Shown here one piece after another: positions 20,111 through 28,618 of a stretch of 64,000 bases of DNA. The number at the start of each line of letters is the position of its first letter. Position 1 is the first letter of the stretch. Below the pieces are notes generated by a model. It was not told where the DNA came from, searched no databases, and saw only the letters and a program-made list of their open reading frames with translations. The DNA is from Candidatus Palauibacter rhopaloidicola (lineage in GTDB: Bacteria > Gemmatimonadota > Gemmatimonadetes > Palauibacterales > Palauibacteraceae), in contig JAPPGH010000062.1 of NCBI GenBank assembly GCA_026914155.1, positions 1 through 64,000 on the forward strand, in the 5' to 3' direction. Position numbers and translations under genes: made by a program.

Positions 20111-20461
20111 TCAGGTGCGGCGGTAGTGGCGCAGCCGCGCGGCGTAGGCGAAGCCGAAGAAGTACCTGCGCAGGCCCTCCTCCGATCCGGGCGGCACTTC
20201 GGGGTCGAAGAAGAGACGGCAGAACTCCTCGCGGGCCCGCAGCACTTCCTGGCAGCGGTGGCCGTGCCAGCGGGGGTCCGCAGCGGTGAGGTCAAAGAGT
20301 TCCAGCGCCCGCGCGAGGGCGCCGTCGAACCGGCTCGCCTTCCCGCTCTCATGGGCACGGATTGCGCGCTCCACCTCGCTTCCGATGTTCCCGAGCTGCT
20401 CGACCAGATCGAGCTTGGCCCATCCGCCCGCAGCGGCCTGTCTGTGAAGGGGGCGTGCCAT
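20111..20461 (-). CDS. conserved hypothetical protein, partner of DUF5674 protein
   Basis: A 116-residue helical protein with LVEQLGNIGSEVERAIRAHESG, RALELFDLTAADPRW and REEFCRLFFDP, features I recognise from a family of small conserved proteins of unknown function. It starts 12 bases after the stop of the DUF5674 gene on the same strand, so the two form an operon. No signal peptide, membrane span or catalytic motif is evident. The pairing of two small stable cytoplasmic proteins is reminiscent of toxin-antitoxin gene pairs, but nothing in the sequence proves that. Confidence 0.65.
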   Translation of the reverse strand: MARPLHRQAAAGGWAKLDLVEQLGNIGSEVERAIRAHESGKASRFDGALARALELFDLTAADPRWHGHRCQEVLRAREEFCRLFFDPEVPPGSEEGLRRYFFGFAYAARLRHYRRT

Positions 20462-20473
20462 TTGTCCGCGCGT

Positions 20474-20827
20474 TTAGTCGGCGAGAACGAGCGACTCGAC
20501 CAGCGCGCGGATGCGCTCACGCGTCTGCTCGTCGTCCACACCGCGCGAGCGGTTCCCCTGTCCGGGCCGAATGTTTATCAGGGAGTCGAACTCGATCCAC
20601 TCCGGGCCTTCGTCTTCCAGATACAGGTTGATGCCCCAGAGGTCCTGCTGGCGGGAGTGGTGCTGGAGGAGCAGCGCCTCATCATCCGCGTGTAAATCGC
20701 CTCCGACAGCCATGATCTCCCGAGAGACGTCGACCACGGCCTTGATCCAGTCGCCGAACTGGGCCTCGGCAATCTGAAGGAGGTCCGCACGGTGGATGGG
20801 CTCCGAGATGATGCGCCCCGCCGTCAA
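20474..20827 (-). CDS. DUF5674 family protein
   Basis: A 117-residue protein. AEAQFGDWIKAVVDVSREIMAVGG, HADDEALLLQHHSRQQDLWG, INLYLEDEGPEWIEFDSLIN and RPGQGNRSRGVDD are the ordered conserved blocks of DUF5674, and the length matches. The biochemical role is unknown. It is the first gene of a two-gene operon; the 117-base gap between it and the ggt stop holds no other evident feature. Confidence 0.75.
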   Translation of the reverse strand: MTAGRIISEPIHRADLLQIAEAQFGDWIKAVVDVSREIMAVGGDLHADDEALLLQHHSRQQDLWGINLYLEDEGPEWIEFDSLINIRPGQGNRSRGVDDEQTRERIRALVESLVLAD

Positions 20828-20944
20828 GCCTCGTCTCCTGGAGTGGGTGTGAGCGATGGGAAAGGCAACGTAACCGCCCTGCCGTCGACCGCACAGCCGC
20901 TCCTGACGGGTCGGGGGGGCCGCGCGCCCCCGGGGGCCGGGACC

Positions 20945-22822
20945 CTAGCGGCCGAGCGCCGTCCCGCCGCGGCGGGGGTCGGACCAGCCCGTCCAGGATC
21001 CGTCCGGCATCGCCATGATCAGTTGCAGGTCGCCCGACATGCCGCCGGTGAAGTAGGCGTCGGGCGGGCCCGGGTCGCGCTCGAGGACCGTGTGTCCCAG
21101 CGCCTCCAGCGCGCTCGCCGCGGCGGCCCCCAGTCCCCCGTATTCGTGGAAGACGAGGTCCGGGAGGTGCTGGTGGTGCACCCGCGGGGCGTGGACCGCC
21201 TGCACGACGTTCATCCCGTGGTCGACGACGTTGAAGATGGACTGCAGCACCGTGGTGATGATCGTGGCGCCGCCGGGAGTGCCCGTGATGAGGAAGAGGT
21301 CGCCGTCCGCGTCCTCGACGATCGTGGGGCTCATGGCCGACAGCATGCGCTTGCCGGGGCCGATCGCGTTGCGCTCGCCCTGCACGAGGCCAAACTGGTT
21401 CGGGGTGCCCGGCTTGGACGCGAAGTCGTCCATCGTGTTGTTGAGGAAGAACCCCGCCCCGTCCACGACGACCTTGCCGCCGTACCACGAGTTGATGCTG
21501 GTCGTGACCGCGACCGCGTTCCCCTCCGCGTCGACGACGGAGTAGTGGGTCGTGTGGCTCTCGTCGAGGAAGGCGTCGATCCCGGGATTGACCTCGGCGG
21601 AGGGGGTCGCCCGCTCCGTGGAGATCGTCGCCGCGCGGCTGTCCGCGTAGGCCTCCGACAGAAACTCGCCGGCGGGAAGCTCGACGAAGTCCGGGTCCGC
21701 GAGGTACTCGTTGCGGTCGGCGTAGGCGCGCCGGAACGACTCGGCCATGACGTGGATCGTCTCGGGGCTGTTCCACCCCATCGCGCCGAGGTCCCAGCGC
21801 TCGAGGATGTTGGCGATCGCCGCCATCGTGAGACCGCCCGAGGAGGGCGGCGGCATCGAATGTACCGTGTAGCCGCGGTAGTCGAAGGCGACCGGCTCGC
21901 GCCACACCGTTTCGTAGCGGTCGAGGTCCTCCAGCGTGATGATGCCGCCGCCGCGCTCCATCTCCGCCACGATCAGGGCGGCGGTCTCCCCGCGGTAGAA
22001 GTCGTCGGGCCCCTGGTCGCGGAGGCGCGTGAGGACCGCGGCGAGATCCGGCTGCGCGAAGGTGTCGCCGATGCCGGGGACGGCGTCGCCCGGGAGGAAG
22101 ATGCGCGCGCTGTGCGGGAAGGCGCGGATCCCCTCCTGGGCCGCGTCGAGCGTGGACACCAGCCGCGTCGTGACCTCGAACCCGCGCGCGAGGTCGATGG
22201 AGGGCTGCACCACGTCGGTCCACTCGAGCGCGCCGAAGCGCCGGTGTGCCTCCCACAGCCCGGACACCGTCCCGGGCACGCCCGCCGCCAGGTGTCCCAG
22301 GACGGAGAGGTCGGTCACGTTGCCGTCCTCGTCGAGGTACATGTCGCGCGTGGCGGCCAGCGGCGCCTTCTCCCGGTGGTCCTGCGCGAAGACGGTGCCG
22401 TCGGCGAGGCGGATCATCATGAACCCGCCCCCGCCCAGGTTGCCGGCCTCCGGGTTCACGACGGCGAGCGCCAGTCCCGTGGCGACCGCCGCGTCGACCG
22501 CGTTCCCCCGGGCCGCGAGGATCTCGATGCCGACGCGCGACGCGAATTCATCCGTCGAAGCGACCATGCCTTCGGTGGCCGCCACCGGCGCGTCTTCCGC
22601 CGCGAACGGCCACCCGTCCGGGAAGGTGCCCCCCGCTTCGATGAACGCGCTCGCCGCACCGCTCGCGGCACCGGCTTCGGCTCCATCCCCGGCGTCGCCC
22701 GCCTGACACCCACCGACGAGCAACAGGACCGCAAGGAACGCACCCAGCGAGAGCGGCGCCCGGCCGCGGCGGAACGTCGGCCACCGTGGCCGCGAGGTAT
22801 CAATTCGGTCTGCGTCGCGCAT
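20945..22822 (-). CDS. ggt: gamma-glutamyltransferase, lipoprotein form
   Basis: A 625-residue protein from ATG 22822; the frame is open further upstream but that part is shadow. The N-terminus carries a lipobox (LLVGGC, about residue 40) followed by an Ala/Gly/Asp linker. The large-subunit region has GNLGGGGFMMIRLADG and HREKAPLAA. The autoprocessing site is ESHTTHYSVVD, whose threonine becomes the N-terminal nucleophile of the small subunit; SINSWYGGKV and TPGGATIITTVLQ follow. GGT cleaves glutathione and other gamma-glutamyl compounds in the periplasm. It is divergent from the P-loop kinase-like gene. Confidence 0.92.
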   Translation of the reverse strand: MRDADRIDTSRPRWPTFRRGRAPLSLGAFLAVLLLVGGCQAGDAGDGAEAGAASGAASAFIEAGGTFPDGWPFAAEDAPVAATEGMVASTDEFASRVGIEILAARGNAVDAAVATGLALAVVNPEAGNLGGGGFMMIRLADGTVFAQDHREKAPLAATRDMYLDEDGNVTDLSVLGHLAAGVPGTVSGLWEAHRRFGALEWTDVVQPSIDLARGFEVTTRLVSTLDAAQEGIRAFPHSARIFLPGDAVPGIGDTFAQPDLAAVLTRLRDQGPDDFYRGETAALIVAEMERGGGIITLEDLDRYETVWREPVAFDYRGYTVHSMPPPSSGGLTMAAIANILERWDLGAMGWNSPETIHVMAESFRRAYADRNEYLADPDFVELPAGEFLSEAYADSRAATISTERATPSAEVNPGIDAFLDESHTTHYSVVDAEGNAVAVTTSINSWYGGKVVVDGAGFFLNNTMDDFASKPGTPNQFGLVQGERNAIGPGKRMLSAMSPTIVEDADGDLFLITGTPGGATIITTVLQSIFNVVDHGMNVVQAVHAPRVHHQHLPDLVFHEYGGLGAAAASALEALGHTVLERDPGPPDAYFTGGMSGDLQLIMAMPDGSWTGWSDPRRGGTALGR

Positions 22823-22960
22823 CTGAAATGACTCCCGGAATTGGATATCGGAATCGGATGCCGGGCACCCGCCTTCGGCTCCGGCCTCCGACCGCCATTC
22901 TGCCCCTCGCCCCGACCGACCGGCAAGCATCCCGGCGCGCTCCACCGTAGACTGCCGACC

Positions 22961-23572
22961 ATGATCCGCCGAGTTCATGGTAGTCGAATCGCGCCGGACG
23001 CCGAGATCGGCGACCGTGTCCAGGTGGTGGGCAACAGCGGGTCGGGGAAGAGCACGCTCGCGGCGCGGCTGGCGGAGGCGATGGGTGCGCCGTTCGTGGA
23101 ACTGGACGCGCTCAACTGGCTGCCGGGCTGGGTCGGGCTGAACCAGACGGACCCCGACAGGTTCGAGCGCCGAATTCGAGAGGCGACCCGGGGGGAGCGC
23201 TGGGTCGTCGCGGGTTCCTACGAGAAGTTCTCCCGGCGGGTGCTGTGGCCGCGCCTCGATACCGTCGTTTGGCTCGACCTGCCGCTGCCGCTCCTCGTGG
23301 GGCGCTTCCTCCGCCGCTCGTGGCGACGCTCGCGATCCGGGGAACTGGTTTGGGGAACGAACCGGGAGTGGTTCTGGCGCCACCTCCTGGTCTGGCGGCA
23401 CGACTCGCTCCTCGCCTGGATCATCACGCAGCACAGGCGCAAGCGGCGAAACATGCTCGCGTGCATGTCGGACCCACGCTGGACGCACATCCGGTTCGTG
23501 CGCCTCGCGTCCCCCCGCGAAGTCGAGGCCTTCGCCGCAGCCGTGTTTTCCGTTTGGTCTGACCAAATGTAA
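22961..23572 (+). CDS. adenylate-kinase-like P-loop NTPase
   Basis: 203 residues from ATG 22961. VQVVGNSGSGKSTLAARLAEA (about residues 20-40) is the Walker A loop. VELDALNWLPGWV, RWVVAGSYEKFSRRVLWPRLDTVVWLDLP and a lid-like RRSWRR stretch match the FlaR/topology-modulation-like group of small kinases in the adenylate kinase superfamily. The substrate is unknown. It is divergent from ggt, and its 3' end overlaps the inverted repeat that probably regulates the next gene. Confidence 0.75.
   Translation: MIRRVHGSRIAPDAEIGDRVQVVGNSGSGKSTLAARLAEAMGAPFVELDALNWLPGWVGLNQTDPDRFERRIREATRGERWVVAGSYEKFSRRVLWPRLDTVVWLDLPLPLLVGRFLRRSWRRSRSGELVWGTNREWFWRHLLVWRHDSLLAWIITQHRRKRRNMLACMSDPRWTHIRFVRLASPREVEAFAAAVFSVWSDQM
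23553..23567. promoter_or_regulatory. FadR-type operator upstream of the aryl-CoA ligase gene
   Basis: TTTGGTC-T-GACCAAA has two perfect seven-base arms around one base. The core TGGTCnGACCA is the signature of GntR/FadR-family operators. TAAAAT (23570-23575) right after it could be a -10, with TTTTCC about 18 bases upstream as -35, so a bound repressor would cover the promoter. It overlaps the end of the preceding kinase gene and is about 70 bases before the ligase start. Confidence 0.6.
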
Positions 23573-23636
23573 AATACGATTATGGTTTGGCGTCCAATCC
23601 GGTTGGTCCTTCCTCCGCCGTAGCGGTTAGCCGCCG

Positions 23637-25220
23637 ATGCGAATCGACCGTTCGGTGGTCCCCGCGCGTCTCCGGTATGGGGAGACGTTCAACGCGGCAT
23701 CGTGGTATATCGACCGGCACGTGGCCGAGGGGCGGGGCGAGAAGGTCGCCATCGCGCAGGCTGCGGCGACGGTCACGTACGCGGAACTGGCCGGGCGGGT
23801 GGCGCAGGCGGGGAACGCGCTCCTCGGGCTCGGGCTCGCGGCGGGCGACCGGGTGCTCATGGTCGTGAAGGACTGTCCCGAGTTCTTCTTTTTCTTCTGG
23901 GGGGCGATCAAGGCGGGGATCGTGCCCGTGCCCGTGAGCTACCTCGTGCGGGCGCGGGATCTCGCGTTCATCATCGCCGACTCGGAGTGCCGGGCCGTCG
24001 TCTACTCGCCGGAGTTCGCGGCCGAGGTCGTGCCGGGGCTGGCGGCGGCGCGCACGGGCGCCCGCGGGCTCGCGCTCGAAGCGGAGGGCGGAGTGCTCGA
24101 CGACGTCGCTGCGGCCCCTCCGGAGCTGGAGGCGGCGACCACCAGGCCCGACGACGTGGCGTTCTGGCTCTACTCCTCGGGCACCACGGGCCGTCCCAAG
24201 GGGGTGCCGCACCGCCACCGCGACATGCCGGCGACCTGCGAGCACTACGCCGTGGGGATCCTGGGGCTGGGAGAGGACGACCGTTGCTACTCCGCGGCGA
24301 AGCTCTTCTTCGCGTACGGGCTCGGGAACGCGATGACCTTTCCGCTGTGGGTGGGAGGTACCGCGATCCTCGACGAGCGGCGGCCGACGCCCGCGACGAC
24401 GTTCGAGACGATCGAGACGCTGCGCCCGACGGCGTACTTCGGCGTGCCGACGCTGTACGCGGCCCAGCTGCAGGCGCTGGAGGCGGTGCACGCCCCTCCC
24501 GATCTGAGTTCGCTCCGACTGTGCGTCTCGGCGGGCGAGGCGCTGCCCCCCGACCTCTTCCACCGCTGGAAGGCGGCGACGGGGCTCGAGATCCTGGACG
24601 GGATCGGCTCCACCGAGGCGCTCCACATCTTCATCTCCAACGCCCCCGGCGACGTGAAGCCCGGGAGCACGGGCCGCGTCGTCCCCGGCTACGAGGCGCG
24701 GATCGTGGGTGAAGACGGCGCCGAGTCGGGGCCCGGCGAGGCGGGGCAACTCGAGATCCGCGGCGACTCGACGACCCCCGGTTACTGGAACCGTCCCGAA
24801 CTCGAGGGACGGACGATCGTCGATGGCTGGCTCCGCACGGGCGACCAGTACGTGCGCGACGCCGACGGCTGGTTCCACTACCAGGGCCGCGCCGACGACA
24901 TGATCAAGGTGGGCGGGATCTGGTGCTCTCCGTTCGACATCGAGGCCCGCCTCATGGAACATCCCTCCGTGCTGGAGGCAGCGGTCGTGGGCCGCGAGGA
25001 CGACCACGGCCTGGTGAAGCCGGAGGCGCACGTGGTGCTGTCGGAGCCGCTCCGGGAGACGGCGGGCGCGCCATCGGCCGCCGACGCGCTGCGGGCCGAA
25101 CTCGTCGCGCATTGCCAGGAGGCTCTCCCACGCTACATGTACCCCCGCTGGATCCGGTTCGCGGCGGAGTTGCCAAAGACCGCCACCGGCAAGATCCAGC
25201 GCTTCCGCCTGCGTTCCTAG
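23637..25220 (+). CDS. benzoate-CoA ligase family protein
   Basis: A 527-residue ANL-superfamily adenylating enzyme. The P-loop is YSSGTTGRPKG (from residue 179), SAGEALPPDLF and GIGSTEALHIF provide the A4/A5 motifs, GWLRTGDQYVRDADGWF carries the adenosine-binding aspartate, and the final lysine is in PKTATGKIQRF. The overall sequence, including AASWYIDRHV and AKLFFAYGLGNAMTFPL, fits the benzoate-CoA ligase subgroup, which activates benzoate or related aryl acids. No ring-opening genes are adjacent, so the true substrate may be another aromatic or acyl acid. A FadR-like operator precedes it. Confidence 0.82.
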   Translation: MRIDRSVVPARLRYGETFNAASWYIDRHVAEGRGEKVAIAQAAATVTYAELAGRVAQAGNALLGLGLAAGDRVLMVVKDCPEFFFFFWGAIKAGIVPVPVSYLVRARDLAFIIADSECRAVVYSPEFAAEVVPGLAAARTGARGLALEAEGGVLDDVAAAPPELEAATTRPDDVAFWLYSSGTTGRPKGVPHRHRDMPATCEHYAVGILGLGEDDRCYSAAKLFFAYGLGNAMTFPLWVGGTAILDERRPTPATTFETIETLRPTAYFGVPTLYAAQLQALEAVHAPPDLSSLRLCVSAGEALPPDLFHRWKAATGLEILDGIGSTEALHIFISNAPGDVKPGSTGRVVPGYEARIVGEDGAESGPGEAGQLEIRGDSTTPGYWNRPELEGRTIVDGWLRTGDQYVRDADGWFHYQGRADDMIKVGGIWCSPFDIEARLMEHPSVLEAAVVGREDDHGLVKPEAHVVLSEPLRETAGAPSAADALRAELVAHCQEALPRYMYPRWIRFAAELPKTATGKIQRFRLRS

Positions 25221-25308
25221 CGCCTCCCGCAGTGACCCGGCTCACGGATCGGTCGTCAACAAGGGAGGACCCGCTCGACCGGATCACGTGCGCGGAGAAG
25301 GAGTCTTC

Positions 25309-26022
25309 ATGTCCGCCCTGACGAAAGCCCTCGCAGTAACCGTGCTCGCGTCGCTGGCGGCCGCGCCGCTCACCGCGCAGACGACCATCGGCCTCAGGGG
25401 CGGCATCGGCACCGCCACCCTGTCCCAAGGCATGCCGCGGGTGGAACGGGGGGAAGTAGAGAGGTCCCGGTTCGGGGCCGTATCGGGGATCGACGTGGGG
25501 ATCCCACTGAGCGACATCGTGGATCTCCGCGTCGGGCTGGGGCTGGCCCAGAAGGGTGGCCTCGCGGACACACCGCCGTGGGTCACCGCGGGGAGAGCGT
25601 TCGTCCATGCGACCGCCGAGTTGGACTACCTGCAGCTCTCCGCACTCTTCCGCGCGAGTGCCGACGCCGAGCGGGGGCTTCTGAAGGTCGGCGTCCTCGC
25701 CGGGCCCTACGTGGCCCTGAACCATTCGTGCGACATCGCGCTGACGACACTCTTTCCTCCGGCCGGATCGGGGCAGTTTCGGTTCTCCAGCGGGCGTCAG
25801 CTTTCGAAGACGGAAGCGTCATGCCGCAAGGACGAGGGCACCGACTTCAGGTCCCACGACTTCGGACTGGCCTTCGGGACGGGTGTCGAAGTAAAGCTGG
25901 GCGAGTCAGTCGCCCTGGCGCTGGACGTGATCTACGCGATGGGTCTTTCCCGAATCGACGACGACGGAACTCGGAATCGTCACCTGGCCCTGCAGAGCGG
26001 GCTCGTGTTCGTTGTCGGGTGA
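25309..26022 (+). CDS. PorT/OmpA-like outer membrane beta-barrel protein (paralogue 3)
   Basis: About 237 residues from ATG 25309, preceded by AAGGAG. The signal peptide MSALTKALAVTVLASLAAAP ends at TAQ, and the mature part begins TTIGLRGGIGTATL. The conserved cysteine pair is in NHSC and EASC, with HDFGLAFGTGVEVKL following. It is related to the genes at 15449, 16233 and 29761. Its last 11 bases overlap a lipoprotein gene, so the two are probably co-translated. Function unknown. Confidence 0.7.
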   Translation: MSALTKALAVTVLASLAAAPLTAQTTIGLRGGIGTATLSQGMPRVERGEVERSRFGAVSGIDVGIPLSDIVDLRVGLGLAQKGGLADTPPWVTAGRAFVHATAELDYLQLSALFRASADAERGLLKVGVLAGPYVALNHSCDIALTTLFPPAGSGQFRFSSGRQLSKTEASCRKDEGTDFRSHDFGLAFGTGVEVKLGESVALALDVIYAMGLSRIDDDGTRNRHLALQSGLVFVVG

Positions 26023-26446
26023 ACGTCGTTTCGCGCTCCCGGCGGTCCTCGCCATCGCCCTGATCTCGAGCGGGTGCTCGATGCTCTTCATGACGAGACC
26101 GCCCCGGGCCCCCGGACCGGTGGCACAGGGCGACTGCACCCGCAGCGTCGCGGCGCCCGTCCTCGATGGCGTCATCTCGCTGGGCCACCTCGGCCAGGCC
26201 GCGGGCATCTGGGGTGAGTCGCGCGCCTCGTTCGACACCGATGAGGCCTACGACCGGAACCGAATCGGCTCCGCCATCATCGCGGGCGCGTTCGCGGTTT
26301 CCGCGGTCCACGGCTTCAAGTGGAGCAGCGAGTGCCGCCGCCGCAACACGCTTAGCGAGCAGGCGATCCGCGACCACGTCCGCGCCGTCTCAGGGCCGGG
26401 TCAGGGCCAGAGCCAGCCGAAGGCGCCGCCGGTCAGGAGGCCGTAG
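26012..26446 (+). CDS. small lipoprotein of unknown function
   Basis: 144 residues starting at TTG 26012 inside the end of the barrel gene. The signal sequence FALPAVLAIALISSGC gives a lipobox at about residue 22. The mature region contains two hydrophobic Ala/Gly-rich segments (APVLDGVISLGHLGQAAG, IGSAIIAGAFAVSAVHGF) and a Lys/Pro-rich tail. Coupling to the barrel gene suggests an envelope partner. The 3' end overlaps the convergent membrane protein gene by 46 bases. Confidence 0.55.
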   Translation: MSGERRFALPAVLAIALISSGCSMLFMTRPPRAPGPVAQGDCTRSVAAPVLDGVISLGHLGQAAGIWGESRASFDTDEAYDRNRIGSAIIAGAFAVSAVHGFKWSSECRRRNTLSEQAIRDHVRAVSGPGQGQSQPKAPPVRRP

Positions 26447-26961
26447 ACGACGCCGTCGAACATGCTGCGCGCCGTCGCGGGCCAGCCCTGGAAGGTCCAG
26501 ATCGCGTCCTGGGCGTGGGCGAGCGCGTATCCCATGACCGCGGCGGTCGAGGCGATCTTGAAGACCGACATGTACTCCGCGCCCGGTCCGAGCCCGAGGC
26601 CGGTGACGTACGCCGCGAGCAGGCTCACGACGAGGCAGTAGACGAACCACTGCACGAGCTGGCTGCTCCGCATGAGCGGATGGCCGCGGGGCAGCACCGT
26701 CATGAACGCGACCGGGCCCCGCTTCACCTTCTCCTGGAACGCCTCGCTCATGAGGACCTCGCGGGATGCGGCGTGCGGGACGGAGTAGGTCCCGCCGGGA
26801 ATGTCGAAGCCCCGCAGGGCGTCCATGACGCCGTCCTCGTCCGGGAGCGCGCGGTAGTCGTGCCGGTGGTAGTTGAGGACCATGTGGATGACGCAGCTCG
26901 CGACAAACACGAGCACGCCGGAGACCAGGATGGGCAGCCACAGGCTGAACACGGAAACCAT
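26401..26961 (-). CDS. conserved integral membrane protein of unknown function
   Basis: 186 residues with about four membrane segments: residues 5-28 (LWLPILVSGVLVFVASCVIHM), 108-128, 140-155 and 165-185. A soluble segment between about 30 and 105 contains NYHRHDYRALPDED and GGTYSVPHAASREVLMSEAF. No known catalytic motif is visible. It is monocistronic and convergent with the small lipoprotein gene. Histidines beside the first membrane helix could bind metal, which is speculation. Confidence 0.6.
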   Translation of the reverse strand: MVSVFSLWLPILVSGVLVFVASCVIHMVLNYHRHDYRALPDEDGVMDALRGFDIPGGTYSVPHAASREVLMSEAFQEKVKRGPVAFMTVLPRGHPLMRSSQLVQWFVYCLVVSLLAAYVTGLGLGPGAEYMSVFKIASTAAVMGYALAHAQDAIWTFQGWPATARSMFDGVVYGLLTGGAFGWLWP

Positions 26962-27125
26962 GAATTCGCTCCCTTGCCGAGGGTGAGCGGGACCGTCCCC
27001 TGTCGGGTCTCATGATCGGCGATCCAACCGGACGGTGACAAGAAGAGGAACGCCGGTCGGCGGCGCCTTCGGGGGACGGCGCCGGCGTCTGGGCGCCTCG
27101 GCGAAATCTCGCGGACGCTTGACGG

Positions 27126-27143
27126 ACGTTCCCGCGGGAACGT
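27126..27143. promoter_or_regulatory. 18-bp palindrome, copy 2
   Basis: ACGTTCCCGCGGGAACGT, identical to 12588-12605. It lies 24 bases before the GTG start at 27168. AGCAACTTC occupies the same offset downstream that CTACTTTG occupies at copy 1, so both copies sit at a -35-like position. The 206-base gap that contains it has no gene. Confidence 0.55.
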
Positions 27144-27167
27144 CTCGTAGCAACTTCAGCCTGGCGC

Positions 27168-28238
27168 GTGACGGCCGACGCCGAGCGCGTGTACAAGGAC
27201 GAGCGCGTGTACAAGACCTGCATCTTCTGCAAGAAGCCCCTCGACTCCAACGAGGTGGTAGAGGAGTTCCCGGTCGGACGGAGGCTCGCCTTCGACTCGG
27301 CGAAGGGGCGGCTCTGGGTGGTCTGCAGGAAGTGCCACCGGTGGAACCTGACCCCGCTCGAGGAGCGCTGGGAGGCAATCGAGACCTGCGAGCGCATCTT
27401 CCGCGACACGCGCACCCGCGCCTCGACCGACAACATCGGCATCGCGCGCCACCGGGAAGGGCTGGACCTGGTGCGGATCGGGAAGCCGCCGCGGGGCGAG
27501 TTCGCGGCGTGGCGGTACGGCGACCAGTTCGGGAAGCGGATGCGCCGTGCGGTTCTCATGACCGCTGGGAGTTCGGGGGGCGTGTTGCTAGTTGGTCTGC
27601 AGCTCCCCTTCCCGGTCATGGCCGCGATCGGCGGGCTAGGGGGCACCGCCGCCTCGTTCTCCCTGGTGGCGTGGGCCTACCTTCGCCCGATGGCCAGGGT
27701 TCGCGTCGGCGGAAAGGCCAACGACGGTGACGCCGTCACTCCGGACACCGTCGCGAAGTTCAGCTTCCTCGATCTGAATTCCATCCGCCTGTTGCCGGAC
27801 GATGGCGACCTCGGCTTCGGCGTCGAGATCAGACGGTCGATGCGGAGAGCGTGGTTCGCAGGCGAAGACGCCCGCCGGGTGGCGGGGGCCGTCGTCCCGC
27901 ACCTGAACGGATGGGGCGGTTCCCGCTCCGCCGTCCAAAGGGCCGTGGCAGAAATCGAATCCAGCGGCCACCCCAGCCGTTTTCTCGCCGATGTGGCCAA
28001 CCGGGATCGCGTCGGCGCGCTGCGCCAGAAGGGACGCATCCGCGGCATGTCCCCGCCCACCCGCCTCGCCCTGGAAATGTCCCTTCACGAAGAGCAGGAA
28101 CGCCGCGCGCTCGAGGGCGAACTCTGGATACTGGAACAGGCGTGGAAGGAGGCGGAAGAGATCGCGGCCATCGCCGACCGTCTCCTCCTCCCCGCGCGCA
28201 CCGACGAGTTCTTCGACCGCCACGGAACCCGTGACTGA
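27168..28238 (+). CDS. zinc-ribbon membrane protein of unknown function
   Basis: 356 residues from GTG 27168. Near the N-terminus TCIFCKKPLDSNEV (Cys-x-x-Cys) and VVCRKCHRWNLTP (Cys-x-x-Cys) together form a four-cysteine zinc ribbon. Two hydrophobic segments follow (about residues 126-145 and 148-168), then a soluble domain with FAGEDARRVAGAVVPHLNGWGG and an acidic helical tail. No enzyme motif is recognised. The promoter carries the same 18-bp palindrome as the methylmalonyl-CoA mutase gene, so the two are probably co-regulated. Confidence 0.6.
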   Translation: MTADAERVYKDERVYKTCIFCKKPLDSNEVVEEFPVGRRLAFDSAKGRLWVVCRKCHRWNLTPLEERWEAIETCERIFRDTRTRASTDNIGIARHREGLDLVRIGKPPRGEFAAWRYGDQFGKRMRRAVLMTAGSSGGVLLVGLQLPFPVMAAIGGLGGTAASFSLVAWAYLRPMARVRVGGKANDGDAVTPDTVAKFSFLDLNSIRLLPDDGDLGFGVEIRRSMRRAWFAGEDARRVAGAVVPHLNGWGGSRSAVQRAVAEIESSGHPSRFLADVANRDRVGALRQKGRIRGMSPPTRLALEMSLHEEQERRALEGELWILEQAWKEAEEIAAIADRLLLPARTDEFFDRHGTRD

Positions 28239-28330
28239 TGCGGCAATGAGCCCCATCGTCCTCGGCGGGGTACACGACCTGCGACCCGTGCGACCCCGAC
28301 GCTGACGATTCCGGCTAGTCGCGTCGATGC

Positions 28331-28338
28331 TACCTTTG
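28331..28338 (+). promoter_or_regulatory. TAnnTTTG-type -10 element before the DUF433 gene
   Basis: TACCTTTG lies 53 bases upstream of the ATG at 28391 in a 150-base gene-free stretch. It matches the Bacteroidetes-style -10 (TAnnTTTG), of which variants occur at 3382 and 12614. No clear upstream -33 element is visible. Confidence 0.35.
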
Positions 28339-28390
28339 AAGGATCGGGTGTTGTGGAGCCGGCCCCTGGGCTTGGAAGCGAGGTGCCCTG

Positions 28391-28618
28391 ATGCCGAATT
28401 GGAAGGAATGTGACGCCGTGGAGCGTGATCCGCGGAAGGTCAGCGGAGCTTGGGTATTTTCGGGCACACGGGTTCCGTTGAGCGCCCTGTTCGAGAACCT
28501 GCGGGCGGGTGCCTCGATCGAGCAGTTTCTCGACTGGTTTCAGGGGGTGGAGCGCTGGCAGGTCGAGTCCGTCCTCGACCACGAAGTGGAAGCGCTGGCG
28601 GGCGTCGGTGGTCAGTGA
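28391..28618 (+). CDS. DUF433 (VapB-like antitoxin) protein
   Basis: A 75-residue protein, preceded by GAGGTG. KVSGAWVFSGTRVPLSALFENLRAG...FLDWFQGVERWQVESVLDHE is the complete DUF433 domain, a winged-helix antitoxin-like DNA-binding fold that is usually followed by a PIN-like DUF5615 toxin. Here no DUF5615 gene follows. Instead a 23-codon ORF overlaps the stop by four bases and then the locus ends. It is therefore an orphan or truncated module. Confidence 0.75.
   Translation: MPNWKECDAVERDPRKVSGAWVFSGTRVPLSALFENLRAGASIEQFLDWFQGVERWQVESVLDHEVEALAGVGGQ

Noticed and set aside
22841-22960. Upstream extension of the P-loop kinase frame
   Set aside because: Pro/Arg-rich with no conservation; the ATG at 22961 directly precedes the folded domain.
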